Shown here piece by piece: positions 29,166-37,053 of a DNA stretch of 39,190 nucleotides. Position 1 is the stretch's first letter, and every line of letters begins with the position of its first letter. The position numbers and the translations under genes are program-made. This stretch comes from Stephanodiscus triporus (Eukaryota; Bacillariophyta; Thalassiosirophyceae; Thalassiosirales; Thalassiosiraceae), in contig JALLAZ010000033.1 in assembly GCA_036939755.1 (NCBI GenBank), positions 1 to 39,190 on the forward strand. The letters are read 5' to 3'. The notes under the pieces are model-generated. The model was not told the DNA's origin. It saw only the letters and a program-made list of their open reading frames with translations, and did no database searches.

Positions 29166-30302
29166 TCAGGTATTTTTCGAAGACTTCCAATTAGATGGGC
29201 GTGACGACTTGTTCTCTTCCAATTCCCAACATTCCGACTCAGCCTTTGATGGATGTTTTTTCCCACAATGCTTGCATATTGGTGCGTCATTGTATTTTTT
29301 GCGCTTTTCATCCCTTTTCTTTTTCTTTTCGTCATCGGACTGTTTGGTCGAATTTGTGTTGTTTTTATTCTCTTTAAGGATCAACATCATTTCTTTCATG
29401 GTTTCGGTCGTGCTTTTAATCAACGTCTCCATTTGTTTGGTGTGTGCATCCGTTAATGCTGCAATAAGCTCTTCAGTTGCTTCTGCTTGTTCTTCAATGG
29501 CGTTTGCTTTGAATTGTTTTGCAGTAAGTTTATTCTGCTTGTTTTCTTTGGCATATTCAGTTGAGATGAAGGTCTTAATGTTTGCCCACGTTTTATCCGC
29601 CGCAGGTCTTGCCTCCCATTCTCTCACCGCTGCATCGAATTCTCCCGTCGATTTCAGGTAAAAAAGTGCAATGTCCCTTCGTTCATTGGGATCTGAGGTA
29701 ATTCCATTTCGAAGTAAACCTTTCATTGCCTTTTCAACTCGATTAAAGTAAAGTTGGGGATTCTCACTAACATTCCATTCTGCATCTCGTTCTGCAAGAA
29801 GTTCTTTGGTGTCAGCGAAGTCGAGAGCTCCGCCTCGAGCGAGTAAGTGATTGAGCATTTGTCTCGGTGTTTGATTCAAAAACCCTAACGTCTCATGTTC
29901 AATTTCAATGAGAAATTCGTTATCCACTGCCTCCAGAATGAGGTCTTTCACGCCTTGGCGCACTCCTTCGAATGTTTCGAATTGATTTATTAGTTCTTTG
30001 TGCTCAGCTTCAGCTCGTGCACGAACGGTTGCTGCAGCATTTGCTGCTAGTCCCGCTGGATAAACTCCTGGATTAACTGGGTCGACGAATGCAATGCCTC
30101 CGGTCATGGTTGAATAAGCTCCTGCTTCCATAATGACTCCGACATGTCCAAAATTTCCGCCTCCCAATGCTGTTGGGATACCCGCTAGGATTGCGATGAG
30201 TTCCTTCTCGAGAATAGTCAGATCGTGACTCGTTGGTTGACCGTGAATTTTGGTCACACTTTCTTTTTTGAGTTCGTCTCGAATATCCGCTCGGATTCCC
30301 AT
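29166..30302 (-). CDS. gag: CoDi-like Gag, element 1
   Basis: 378 residues. The N-terminal THDLT-like block with IPTALGGGNFGHVG is typical of CoDi Gag. The central helical capsid region contains LLARGGALDFADTKELL. A coiled, lysine-rich segment leads to a zinc knuckle near the C-terminus, CKHCGKKHPSKAESECW, spaced C-x2-C-x3-H-x7-C. It stops at TGA (29166-29168) and the same frame continues 14 codons later into pol. Intact. Confidence 0.92.
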   Translation of the reverse strand: MGIRADIRDELKKESVTKIHGQPTSHDLTILEKELIAILAGIPTALGGGNFGHVGVIMEAGAYSTMTGGIAFVDPVNPGVYPAGLAANAAATVRARAEAEHKELINQFETFEGVRQGVKDLILEAVDNEFLIEIEHETLGFLNQTPRQMLNHLLARGGALDFADTKELLAERDAEWNVSENPQLYFNRVEKAMKGLLRNGITSDPNERRDIALFYLKSTGEFDAAVREWEARPAADKTWANIKTFISTEYAKENKQNKLTAKQFKANAIEEQAEATEELIAALTDAHTKQMETLIKSTTETMKEMMLILKENKNNTNSTKQSDDEKKKKRDEKRKKYNDAPICKHCGKKHPSKAESECWELEENKSSRPSNWKSSKNT

Positions 30303-30337
30303 CTTCGATTGTTGAATTTGCTTCCGCTTTTGATCCG

Positions 30338-30349
30338 ATAAGTAATCAC
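30338..30349 (-). promoter_or_regulatory. Minus-strand primer binding site, element 1 (putative self-priming)
   Basis: The 12 bases directly next to the 5' LTR read GTGATTACTTAT on the minus strand. They lack the TGG start expected for pairing with the CCA end of a tRNA. They are the exact reverse complement of the 12-mer inside LTRs A (25115-25126) and B (30387-30398), 38-49 bases from the LTR end. Confidence 0.6.
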
Positions 30350-30547
30350 TGCTAAACAGTGACTAACAAACAATAGTGTTAAATAGGTGATTACTTATTT
30401 ATGACTATCTAGTTTGTTTGCTTCACTAGAAAAACCTCGTTGGAAACCTTCCACGTGGAAGAGAATTTAAAATATTCTCCAACCCTAAAAGCTAGTTGCT
30501 AGTCCATGTGACTCCTATACGTATGTACGTACCTAGGAAGTTTAACA
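30350..30547 (-). repeat. LTR B (shared middle LTR), 198 bp
   Basis: Same length and ends as LTR A. It serves as 5' LTR for element 1 and 3' LTR for element 2. It contains a perfect 14-bp palindrome CTTCCACGTGGAAG at 30448-30461 and the internal 12-mer at 30387-30398. Confidence 0.92.
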
Positions 30548-30554
30548 CACCCTT
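30548..30554 (-). promoter_or_regulatory. Short polypurine tract, element 2
   Basis: Identical to the element 1 tract and in the same position between the pol stop and the 3' LTR. Confidence 0.5.
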
Positions 30555-30558
30555 GTAG

Positions 30559-33500
30559 CTACTTGCTTTGTGCTTCTTTGATATGTCTCTGACGTCTAGC
30601 TTCTGCTAGATCCTTGACTCTAGTCAAGAATTCTGCTCTCACATTAACATGATGAGTAGGCGCGTGATGCTTAGTGAAATAATCCGCTAAGTTTGTCTTC
30701 CCCGGGCGCCAGTGGATCCGAAATTGTCCCTGCGCCTCACGATCCCTCAACCAATGAAATCGCATATCCATTGCCTTCGTTCGCTTCGGCTGGATTTTAC
30801 TATTAATTACGCCCTCCGCCGTCGTGTTGTCGGTTTGGAGTGGTGTGCGCGGTTGCGGATGCCCCATTTCCGTGAGTATTTGTCGCAAATAAATGCCTTC
30901 TTTTGCATTTAAAAATAAAGCCCCCAGCTCCGCTTCCGCCGCTGACGACATCACCGCCTTTATGATGGTTGCGGTCGTTAGGATCGCCCCATTATTTGGG
31001 GGGAATTGATCGTTGTTCGATAGGAAAAAATGTCCTCCCGCTCGGCTGCACGCATTCTTTTCATTTGCATATCCCGCGTCGCTGTGAATACACAGGATCA
31101 TCTTGCTTGCTTTGTATGTTATTATTGCGTCCTCTTGAGTGGCACAATAATCTAACAATTGCTTCACCTTTTCCCTCGTTTTCTCTGTCGGCTTTGCTTG
31201 CTCGGTGGCAATGGAGCTAAGCGCCGGGAGAATGGTAGGATCCACCACCCTCGCATAATATAAGAGAGTGCCCGCTACGGCCTGAATATATTTCACGTCC
31301 TCATTTAATAAGGGGGGGGATTCCACTTCCTCTTCCACAAATTGCTTCGTTGCACCGTATTTGATGTCGATGTGACGGTGGGGTGAGTTCTGAATTTTGT
31401 GCGGTATTTTATGCTTGAACCGCTTCATTGCTTTGTCTAAATATCCCGGCATATGAATATGCACCTTCCCATCATTGTAATCCCACTCAATGGTGAGACC
31501 AATATATTTTGTGGCTTCTCGATCCACTGTGATTATGTAATCTTTCCGCAACACGTTGATAAGATGTTCCTCATCGTCCTTACTCATAACTTTGATAGCA
31601 AAATCATCCACAACCAAAGTGAACGTCGTCGGACGCGTTTCGTGTGTCCAGAGTCCAGGAATAATTTTAGATTGGTGATAGCCATGTTTTGCGAGGCGCT
31701 CAGCCAAAAGATCCTGAGCAATTATCCCCGCTTGCGGTAAGCCGTACATCCCTTTTGTGATCTCGCAATAAACATAACCTTCGTCGTCTACAAGCTCATG
31801 CAAATTGTATTCTTCAATTACCTCCTCTGGAATGTCACTTATCTTGAGCCGCATATACTCCGGCCGCTTCATTGGCGTATTCAAGTAAAAATCCTTAATA
31901 TCGACCATCATGCATCGCGCCCCGGGAGTTGAGATAATGCTATTAGCATGAATGTTGAATAACGTCATATCTGCAGTTGGAGTTCCCACATCATCTGGGT
32001 AATTGATGCGATCTCCCCCTGCAGTAAGCCTTGTTCGGTGAGTTTCAGCTTTGTTGGGCCGATAATCGCATGTGAAACTTGCATAAGTGACATCTCGCCG
32101 CCGGTCTTGTGGAATTTCATGCTTTTTAATGTATCTCATTGTATTCGTTCCCTTAACCCGGCCATCTTTCAAGCCCTGAGTCAGTCGTCCAAATTCATTC
32201 GCGGATGATCGTGCCCAGACTTCTTTGTGTTTGGGATCACGCATTAATTGGCGATAATTGAGATAATCACCCATGTCCGCATCATATATAAGTTGGATCC
32301 GCTTCGTTGAAGCATGTCGAGGTAAGTTCATATGCTGATTTCTCTTTGTAATTCGTGCCCTGTTATTGCGTGCTGACCATAGATATTCTTTCAAACGAAT
32401 TCTTCCCAGAGAGTCGTTGACATTCTTCTGTGTCTGAGCTCTGGTAAGTATTGGTTTATCAATCGTTGCTCTTAGTCTGGAGGGCCTTGTTATGCTCACC
32501 CGTGAAGGTCGTGTCTCGTTGACCACCCTTGGAGTTGGCATTGCTTCGACCACCCTTGGAATTGGCATTTCATCGACCACCCTTGGAGTTGGCATAGCTT
32601 CTACCACCCTTGGAGCCAGTGCTTCAACCACCCTTGGAGTTGTAGGTTGTGTCTCTTGTGGGGGGTTAGCCGTTTCATCAAAAGTAACTCGTCTGATGCT
32701 TTGAGTTGTGGTTGTTTTGGTAGGAATGTTGTGGAGAATGTCATTGAAACGTTGTAGCGCATCTAATTCTTCAATCCCCTTTTTATTCCGTCGTTCCTTC
32801 AGCGCATGGGTGAGATCGTTGAGAGCCTTCACTATTGTATCTTCCGGTGTTAAGGTAGGCTCAGTGATATATTTGTGTTTGAAATGTACTGTATCCAAAA
32901 TCCGCTCACTTCGCGTGCTCTTACAATAGATAACATGGCATCTGTAATGCTCAGGCGAGGTACGTAAGTACCACCCATTGGATGAATTTGCCGCCCATGA
33001 TTTCCATCTCTCACAATTTTCATGTATCTGAACTGCGCATCCCATTGGTGCCAACGGCATTTTATTATAATCAAAAGTGCCATTTACATATTGATAAGCT
33101 GATACCGTCGGCGCAACGTTGGATTGACGTAAAAGGTTCAGCGTAAGGACAGTTTGTGGTAATAATCTGTCCCACAGATTCATTGGAAAATTGTCTGCCA
33201 CTCCAGCCAGAATTGCTTTAAAATGACTTTTAAAGGTCTGAATTGCGCGTTCGGCCAGATTCCGTCGATGATTGTCGGGTGGAACAAGTTGAAGGGTACA
33301 GTTCTTTTTGATTTCTGTTTTGAAAGCTGCTGATGCCTCATTATCTAATAAGTGTGTGCGCGGTCGGACTGTTCCCAAAGCCGTGAGACGTGCCCAAAGT
33401 ATCAGGTAAGCCTTTATGATCGATCCTTCAGTCTTGTTTTTCATAGGTTCTGCATCTATATAATTGCCATCCACTTCAACTAAAACCATTATATATTGAT

Positions 33501-34443
33501 TTCCTCTCGTTGATGTGGCAGGAAAACGTCCTGTTTGATCGGTATACATAGTCTCCGTAACACTGTGAATCTTTATGTAAACATCATGCATTTTCTTGTG
33601 GGTAAGTGGTGGGCTTTGGGTATCATCTATGATTTCCTTTGTTGATCTAACGCCCTGTCGCTGTTTCTTCATGTGCCCTTGTTGCGTTTCATCTGAATCT
33701 GGAAAATGTTTCCTTACCGCCGCTGTTGTGAGTCCCGGCCACGTGACATAATTCCCTGCTTTGATCGCATCTAACCATGTTTCTTTTACCGGAAATCCAG
33801 CCGCAGCATGAAGATATCTTATTGTCTGTGGTATCGACGGTAAACTGTAAACATTATTCACTTCCTCTTTGTTCTTTAACTTTCCTGATGCTGATATTGT
33901 CCACAACTTCGCCGTGTCTCCTTTTTCTCCTTTAAGGACTGGCGGTTCACTAGTCTTTATGGTAAGTGTGCCCTTTTTATGAATCGTCACACCTTCCTCT
34001 CCTGGATGAAAAATTGTTGTGTAACCTTCTTCTGACATCTTATTTACACTAAGCAAGGATTGTTTTAAGCCTGGTAGTACATCTGCTTCCCTCGCCACAT
34101 TAGTCAATGTGTCGAACGGTAATTTTGTTCGTACTGACGTCCGCAACTTCGCGTTATTTGGTAGATACACTTCCTTGTTGGACAGTCCTTCTATTGGTAA
34201 GTTTAAGTCTTCTGTCATGTAATGGGACGTTGCTCCAGAGTCAATGATTATTTTTTGTTCTCGTCTTCTCGCAATGCGTCTCGTCCATTTGTTTGATTTC
34301 TGATTTGGTGCTACTGCTGATTTCATCACATTAATTGTCTCACTAGTATCTTCTTTTACCTCGTCTTCGTCGTCATTATCAAGTGGGGACCAAAAGTTCG
34401 TGTCAGCCAGGTTTGTGTGTTCTGTTATTTTACTCTTTATCAC
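30559..34443 (-). CDS. pol: CoDi-like copia Pol polyprotein, element 2
   Basis: 1294 codons, open throughout. The same domain order and catalytic residues as element 1: DSGATSHY protease, TDQTGRFP/LLDNEAS/NLAERAIQ integrase triad, VDIKDFYLN and LVVDDFAIK reverse transcriptase, NLADYFTKHH RNase H. The main structural difference is the integrase-RT linker, which has five or six PRVV(E/D) repeats against three or four in element 1. Like element 1 it lacks its own ATG near the start and lies in frame with gag after one TGA (34486-34488). It ends 11 bp from LTR B. The enzyme frame looks functional although the gag upstream is broken. Confidence 0.93.
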   Translation of the reverse strand: MIKSKITEHTNLADTNFWSPLDNDDEDEVKEDTSETINVMKSAVAPNQKSNKWTRRIARRREQKIIIDSGATSHYMTEDLNLPIEGLSNKEVYLPNNAKLRTSVRTKLPFDTLTNVAREADVLPGLKQSLLSVNKMSEEGYTTIFHPGEEGVTIHKKGTLTIKTSEPPVLKGEKGDTAKLWTISASGKLKNKEEVNNVYSLPSIPQTIRYLHAAAGFPVKETWLDAIKAGNYVTWPGLTTAAVRKHFPDSDETQQGHMKKQRQGVRSTKEIIDDTQSPPLTHKKMHDVYIKIHSVTETMYTDQTGRFPATSTRGNQYIMVLVEVDGNYIDAEPMKNKTEGSIIKAYLILWARLTALGTVRPRTHLLDNEASAAFKTEIKKNCTLQLVPPDNHRRNLAERAIQTFKSHFKAILAGVADNFPMNLWDRLLPQTVLTLNLLRQSNVAPTVSAYQYVNGTFDYNKMPLAPMGCAVQIHENCERWKSWAANSSNGWYLRTSPEHYRCHVIYCKSTRSERILDTVHFKHKYITEPTLTPEDTIVKALNDLTHALKERRNKKGIEELDALQRFNDILHNIPTKTTTTQSIRRVTFDETANPPQETQPTTPRVVEALAPRVVEAMPTPRVVDEMPIPRVVEAMPTPRVVNETRPSRVSITRPSRLRATIDKPILTRAQTQKNVNDSLGRIRLKEYLWSARNNRARITKRNQHMNLPRHASTKRIQLIYDADMGDYLNYRQLMRDPKHKEVWARSSANEFGRLTQGLKDGRVKGTNTMRYIKKHEIPQDRRRDVTYASFTCDYRPNKAETHRTRLTAGGDRINYPDDVGTPTADMTLFNIHANSIISTPGARCMMVDIKDFYLNTPMKRPEYMRLKISDIPEEVIEEYNLHELVDDEGYVYCEITKGMYGLPQAGIIAQDLLAERLAKHGYHQSKIIPGLWTHETRPTTFTLVVDDFAIKVMSKDDEEHLINVLRKDYIITVDREATKYIGLTIEWDYNDGKVHIHMPGYLDKAMKRFKHKIPHKIQNSPHRHIDIKYGATKQFVEEEVESPPLLNEDVKYIQAVAGTLLYYARVVDPTILPALSSIATEQAKPTEKTREKVKQLLDYCATQEDAIITYKASKMILCIHSDAGYANEKNACSRAGGHFFLSNNDQFPPNNGAILTTATIIKAVMSSAAEAELGALFLNAKEGIYLRQILTEMGHPQPRTPLQTDNTTAEGVINSKIQPKRTKAMDMRFHWLRDREAQGQFRIHWRPGKTNLADYFTKHHAPTHHVNVRAEFLTRVKDLAEARRQRHIKEAQSK
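32521..32650. repeat. Minisatellite in pol linker, element 2
   Basis: Five copies of a unit of about 24-29 bp, each beginning ACCACCCTTGGA on plus, encode PRVV(E/D) repeats between integrase and reverse transcriptase. The matching region of element 1 (27249-27320) has about three looser copies. Confidence 0.8.
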
Positions 34444-34485
34444 ACCTGGCTGCCACGTCTCTGTTACTCCGGTCCCCGCACACCT

Positions 34486-35618
34486 TCAGGTGTTCTTCGA
34501 CGACTTCCAGTTGGACGGGCGTGACGACTTGTTCGCCTCCAATTCCCAGCATTCCTCCTCAGCTTTTGTAGGATGCTTTTTCCCACAATGTTTGCAAATT
34601 GGTGCGTCGTTGTACTTTTTGCGCTTTTCATCCCTCTTCTTTTTCTTTTCCTCATCTGTCTGTTTGGTCGAATTGGGTGTATTTTTATTCTCTTTAAGGA
34701 GCAACATCATTTCTTTCATGGTTTCGGTCGTACTCTTGATCAACGTCTCCATTTGTTTGGTGTGTGCCTCCGTTAAAGCCGCAATGAGCTCCTCAGTTGC
34801 TTCTGCTTGCTCGTCAATGGCATTTGCTTTGAATTGCTTTGCAGTAAGTTTATTCTGCTTGTTTTCTTTGGCATACTCAGTTGAGATGAAAGTCTTAATG
34901 TTTGCCCACGTTTTATCAGCTGCTGGCTTTGCCTCCCATTCTCTCACTGCTGCATCAAATTCTCCTGTCGATTTTAGGTAGAACAATGCAATGTCCCTTC
35001 GTTCATTGGGATCTGAGGTAATTCCATTTCGAAGTAACCCTTTGCTTTTTCAACTCTGTTGAAGTAAAGTTGAGGATTCTCACTAACATTCCATTCTCCA
35101 TCTCTTTCAGCTAGGAGTTCTTTGGTATTGGCAAAATCGAGTGCACCTCCCCGGGCAAGTAAGTGATTGAGCATCTGTTTTGGTGTTTGATTCAGAAACC
35201 CCAACGTCTCATGCTCAATTTCAATGAGATATTTGTTGTCAACTGCCTCAAGGATAAGATCTTTCATGCCTTGGCATACTCCTTCGAATGTTTCGAATTG
35301 GTTGATAAGTTCTTTGTGCTCGGCTTCTGCTCGTGCACGAACTGTTGCTGCAGCATTTGCTGCAAGTCCCGTGGGATATACTCCTGGGTTGGCTGGGTCG
35401 ACGAATACGATGCCTGTGGTCATGGTCGAATATGCTGTTGGTTCCATAATGACTCCAACATGTCCGAAGTTTCCGCCTCCCAATGCCATTGGGATACCTG
35501 CTAGGATTGCAATGAGTTCCTTCTCAAGGATTGTAAGATCGTGGCTCGTTGGTTGCCCATGAATTTTGGTTACCGTTTCTTTTTTAAGCTCGTCTCGGAT
35601 ATCCGCTCGGATTCCCAT
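34486..35618 (-). pseudogene. gag: CoDi-like Gag, element 2, frameshifted
   Basis: Same protein as element 1 Gag but with a 4-bp deletion near 35037-35045. Element 1 has an ATGA-containing stretch between the codons for EKA and KG that is missing here. The frame therefore ends at 34974 in unrelated residues. The C-terminal part (34486-34986) is intact, with the zinc knuckle CKHCGKKHPTKAEEECW, and still ends in TGA before pol. The element would need Gag from another copy to move. Confidence 0.9.
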
Positions 35619-35655
35619 CTTAGGTTGTTGAATTTGCTTCCGCTTTTGAGATCTG

Positions 35656-35667
35656 ATAAGTAATCAC
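35656..35667 (-). promoter_or_regulatory. Minus-strand primer binding site, element 2 (putative self-priming)
   Basis: The same 12 bases as in element 1, directly abutting LTR C. Against the LTR C 12-mer (35704-35715) ten pairs are Watson-Crick and two become G-U wobble, so the RNA duplex is kept. Confidence 0.6.
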
Positions 35668-35865
35668 TGCTAAACAGTGACTAACAACAACAGTGTTAAA
35701 TAGATGATCACTTATTTATGGCTATCTAGTTTGTTTGTTTCACTGGAAAACCTCGATGGAAAACCTTCCACATGGAAGAGAATTTAAAATATTCTCCAAC
35801 ACTAAAAGCTAGTTGCTAAGTCCATGTGACTCCTATACGTATGTACGTATCCAGGAAGTTTAGCA
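35668..35865 (-). repeat. LTR C (5' LTR of element 2), 198 bp
   Basis: Same length as A and B. Its minus-strand start is TGCTAAAC, because of a G in the plus-strand end GTTTAGCA. The G-box is mutated to CACATG. The internal 12-mer at 35704-35715 has two changes. The outer end is repeated at 35936-35950. Confidence 0.88.
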
Positions 35866-35950
35866 TCGTGAGAGGATGTAATTGGCACCAAACATACTCT
35901 CCTTGTGAGAGGATGTAATTGGCGCCAAACATACTCCAGGAAGTTTAACA
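35849..35950. repeat. Duplicated LTR end with internal tandem repeat
   Basis: The LTR end CCAGGAAGTTTAGCA (35851-35865) recurs as CCAGGAAGTTTAACA (35936-35950). Between them lie two copies of a unit of about 36 bp containing GTGAGAGGATGTAATTGG and CCAAACATACTC. The outer boundary of the array is thus rearranged. Confidence 0.75.
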
Positions 35951-36286
35951 TGTTGTGCCAATGCCGCATCTGCGTTGCGTCCGCGACGAGCAATTTTTTA
36001 AGTGTAGGGGGGTGTTGATTGCTCCTGGATGCTTAATGCTATGACTACTTTACCTGCTAGCACCTTCTGCTCGCCATGGTCTACCTACTCCCAAACGGAA
36101 TGAGCTGTAGCTATTCCAATGAGAGCAGGCCAGCGCTCGCATCTGTCCCTCACCACAAAAATACCTACGCCAGCAAAATTCTGCTGGCGTACACCAGAAA
36201 ATGCCTATGTACACCCATAAGTTTCACCTAAAATCTGCGCAGGCGGGCTCGGGTTTTGGCACCATAGTAACGATAGAGAATGAATA
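35951..36286. other. Non-coding region after LTR array
   Basis: About 335 bp with no gene I can support. It contains CAGCAAAATTCTGCTGG-type palindromic sequence around 36171-36188 and a TTTTGGCACCATAG stretch at 36254-36267 that is nearly the inverse of the next element's end. No trace of the missing hAT 3' part. Confidence 0.45.
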
Positions 36287-36554
36287 GGGGTCGACTATGG
36301 CACCAAAATGGAGACAAATGTTCAATTTCACTCTTTTTTTCGCGTGCCTTTCTCATTTTTTCCTCAATTCCCGGTATGAAATTCTACTTGTTCCTATGGG
36401 ATGTAAGGAAACCCCCTTTTTTCGTGAAATTTACCAAGTCTAAAAACATTCAATTTGCGTGCCCCAAGATTAGTGGCCGTTTGTGGTCATTTTCATTTGC
36501 AGCTTCAGCGCCCCTTTTTGTCTTAGTCATTTTGGTGCCATAATAGTCCACCCC
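36287..36554. mobile_element. MITE-like inverted-repeat element
   Basis: Left end 36287-36310 and right end 36528-36554 are inverted copies (GGGGT(C/G)GACTA...TGGCACCAAAATG) with one substitution and a 3-bp gap, about 268 bp apart. No clear target duplication. The internal open frame is not protein-like. Confidence 0.55.
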
Positions 36555-37053
36555 TTCCTGTGTTCTTCACGTGAGAGTAGTACTACAGTTTCCATATCAA
36601 TTGATATTTCCCTTCGAGGGAAATAACGGTGTTATTTCCCTCCGATTTCAGGATATTTCCCTTGCCTGAAGGGAAATAACTCGTTATTTCCCTCTTTATT
36701 GTTCCTACCGTAGCAGTCTCTACATAAAGCTAGGCAAAGCAAGGGGTGACTCCGCCACCTCTCACACCATAATTATTTCCACCCCGCCCGCCTCAGCTTA
36801 ACCCGATGCCCTCCACCGCCGCTGCCCATCGTCAGGAGTCGACGTCCTTTGTGCAGTCGCTCCCTCCTGACCCCCCCAGCGATCTGCCCCCACGGCACTG
36901 CTCCATCCCCACCCCCACAGCTGACACGAGACGTCAATTCAACACCACCGTCGTTGCCCCCCTGCCGCCACCCGCCAGATCCAAAGCCCTCCCCCACCGC
37001 CACCCATCGGTTGGAGTTGATGCCCTTCTCTATCGGTCAATGTTCATCTGCTG
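36555..37053. other. Intergenic region with hairpin cluster and C-rich stretch
   Basis: Holds the hairpin cluster below, then a strongly C-rich segment at 36780-37015 that opens frames on both strands with low-complexity products. I see no convincing gene before 37054. Confidence 0.45.
36605..36694. repeat. Cluster of alternating GAGGGAAATAAC hairpins
   Basis: Four overlapping perfect hairpins: 36605-36625 (9-bp arms, 3-base loop), 36616-36642 (12-bp arms GAGGGAAATAAC, 3-base loop), 36654-36678 (10-bp arms, 5-base loop) and 36670-36693 (11-bp arms, 2-base loop). Each arm can pair with either neighbour. Related arms occur at 58-96. Confidence 0.85.

Larger units (their letters stand above)
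25078..30547 (-). mobile_element. CoDi-like Ty1/copia element 1
   Basis: Order on the minus strand: 5' LTR 30350-30547 (shared with element 2), priming region 30338-30349, gag 30302-29166, pol 29123-25287, short purine tract 25276-25282, 3' LTR 25078-25275. Integrase precedes reverse transcriptase, so it is copia type. Gag and pol resemble diatom CoDi elements. All frames are open apart from the single TGA between gag and pol. The LTR at 25078 differs from the shared LTR at a few dozen positions, so the insertion is not recent. Confidence 0.9.
30350..35865 (-). mobile_element. CoDi-like Ty1/copia element 2
   Basis: Order on the minus strand: 5' LTR 35668-35865, priming region 35656-35667, gag 35618-34486 (frameshifted), pol 34443-30559, purine tract 30548-30554, 3' LTR 30350-30547 (shared with element 1). 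The protein is closely similar to element 1 across pol, with many substitutions. By eye the two LTRs of this element resemble each other more than either resembles 25078-25275. No clear 5-bp target duplication flanks the whole array (CAGTG on the left, TCGTG on the right). Confidence 0.9.

Noticed and set aside
30330..30349. tRNA primer binding site next to the 5' LTR
   Set aside because: The sequence does not begin with TGG and does not resemble the 3' end of initiator Met tRNA; the LTR complement is a perfect 12-base match instead.
25073..35870. 5-bp target site duplication around the copia array
   Set aside because: Left flank CAGTG and right flank TCGTG match at only three of five bases, and the right border is rearranged.
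36280..36543. 87-residue open frame
   Set aside because: It lies inside the inverted-repeat element and reads through its ends; no protein-like features.
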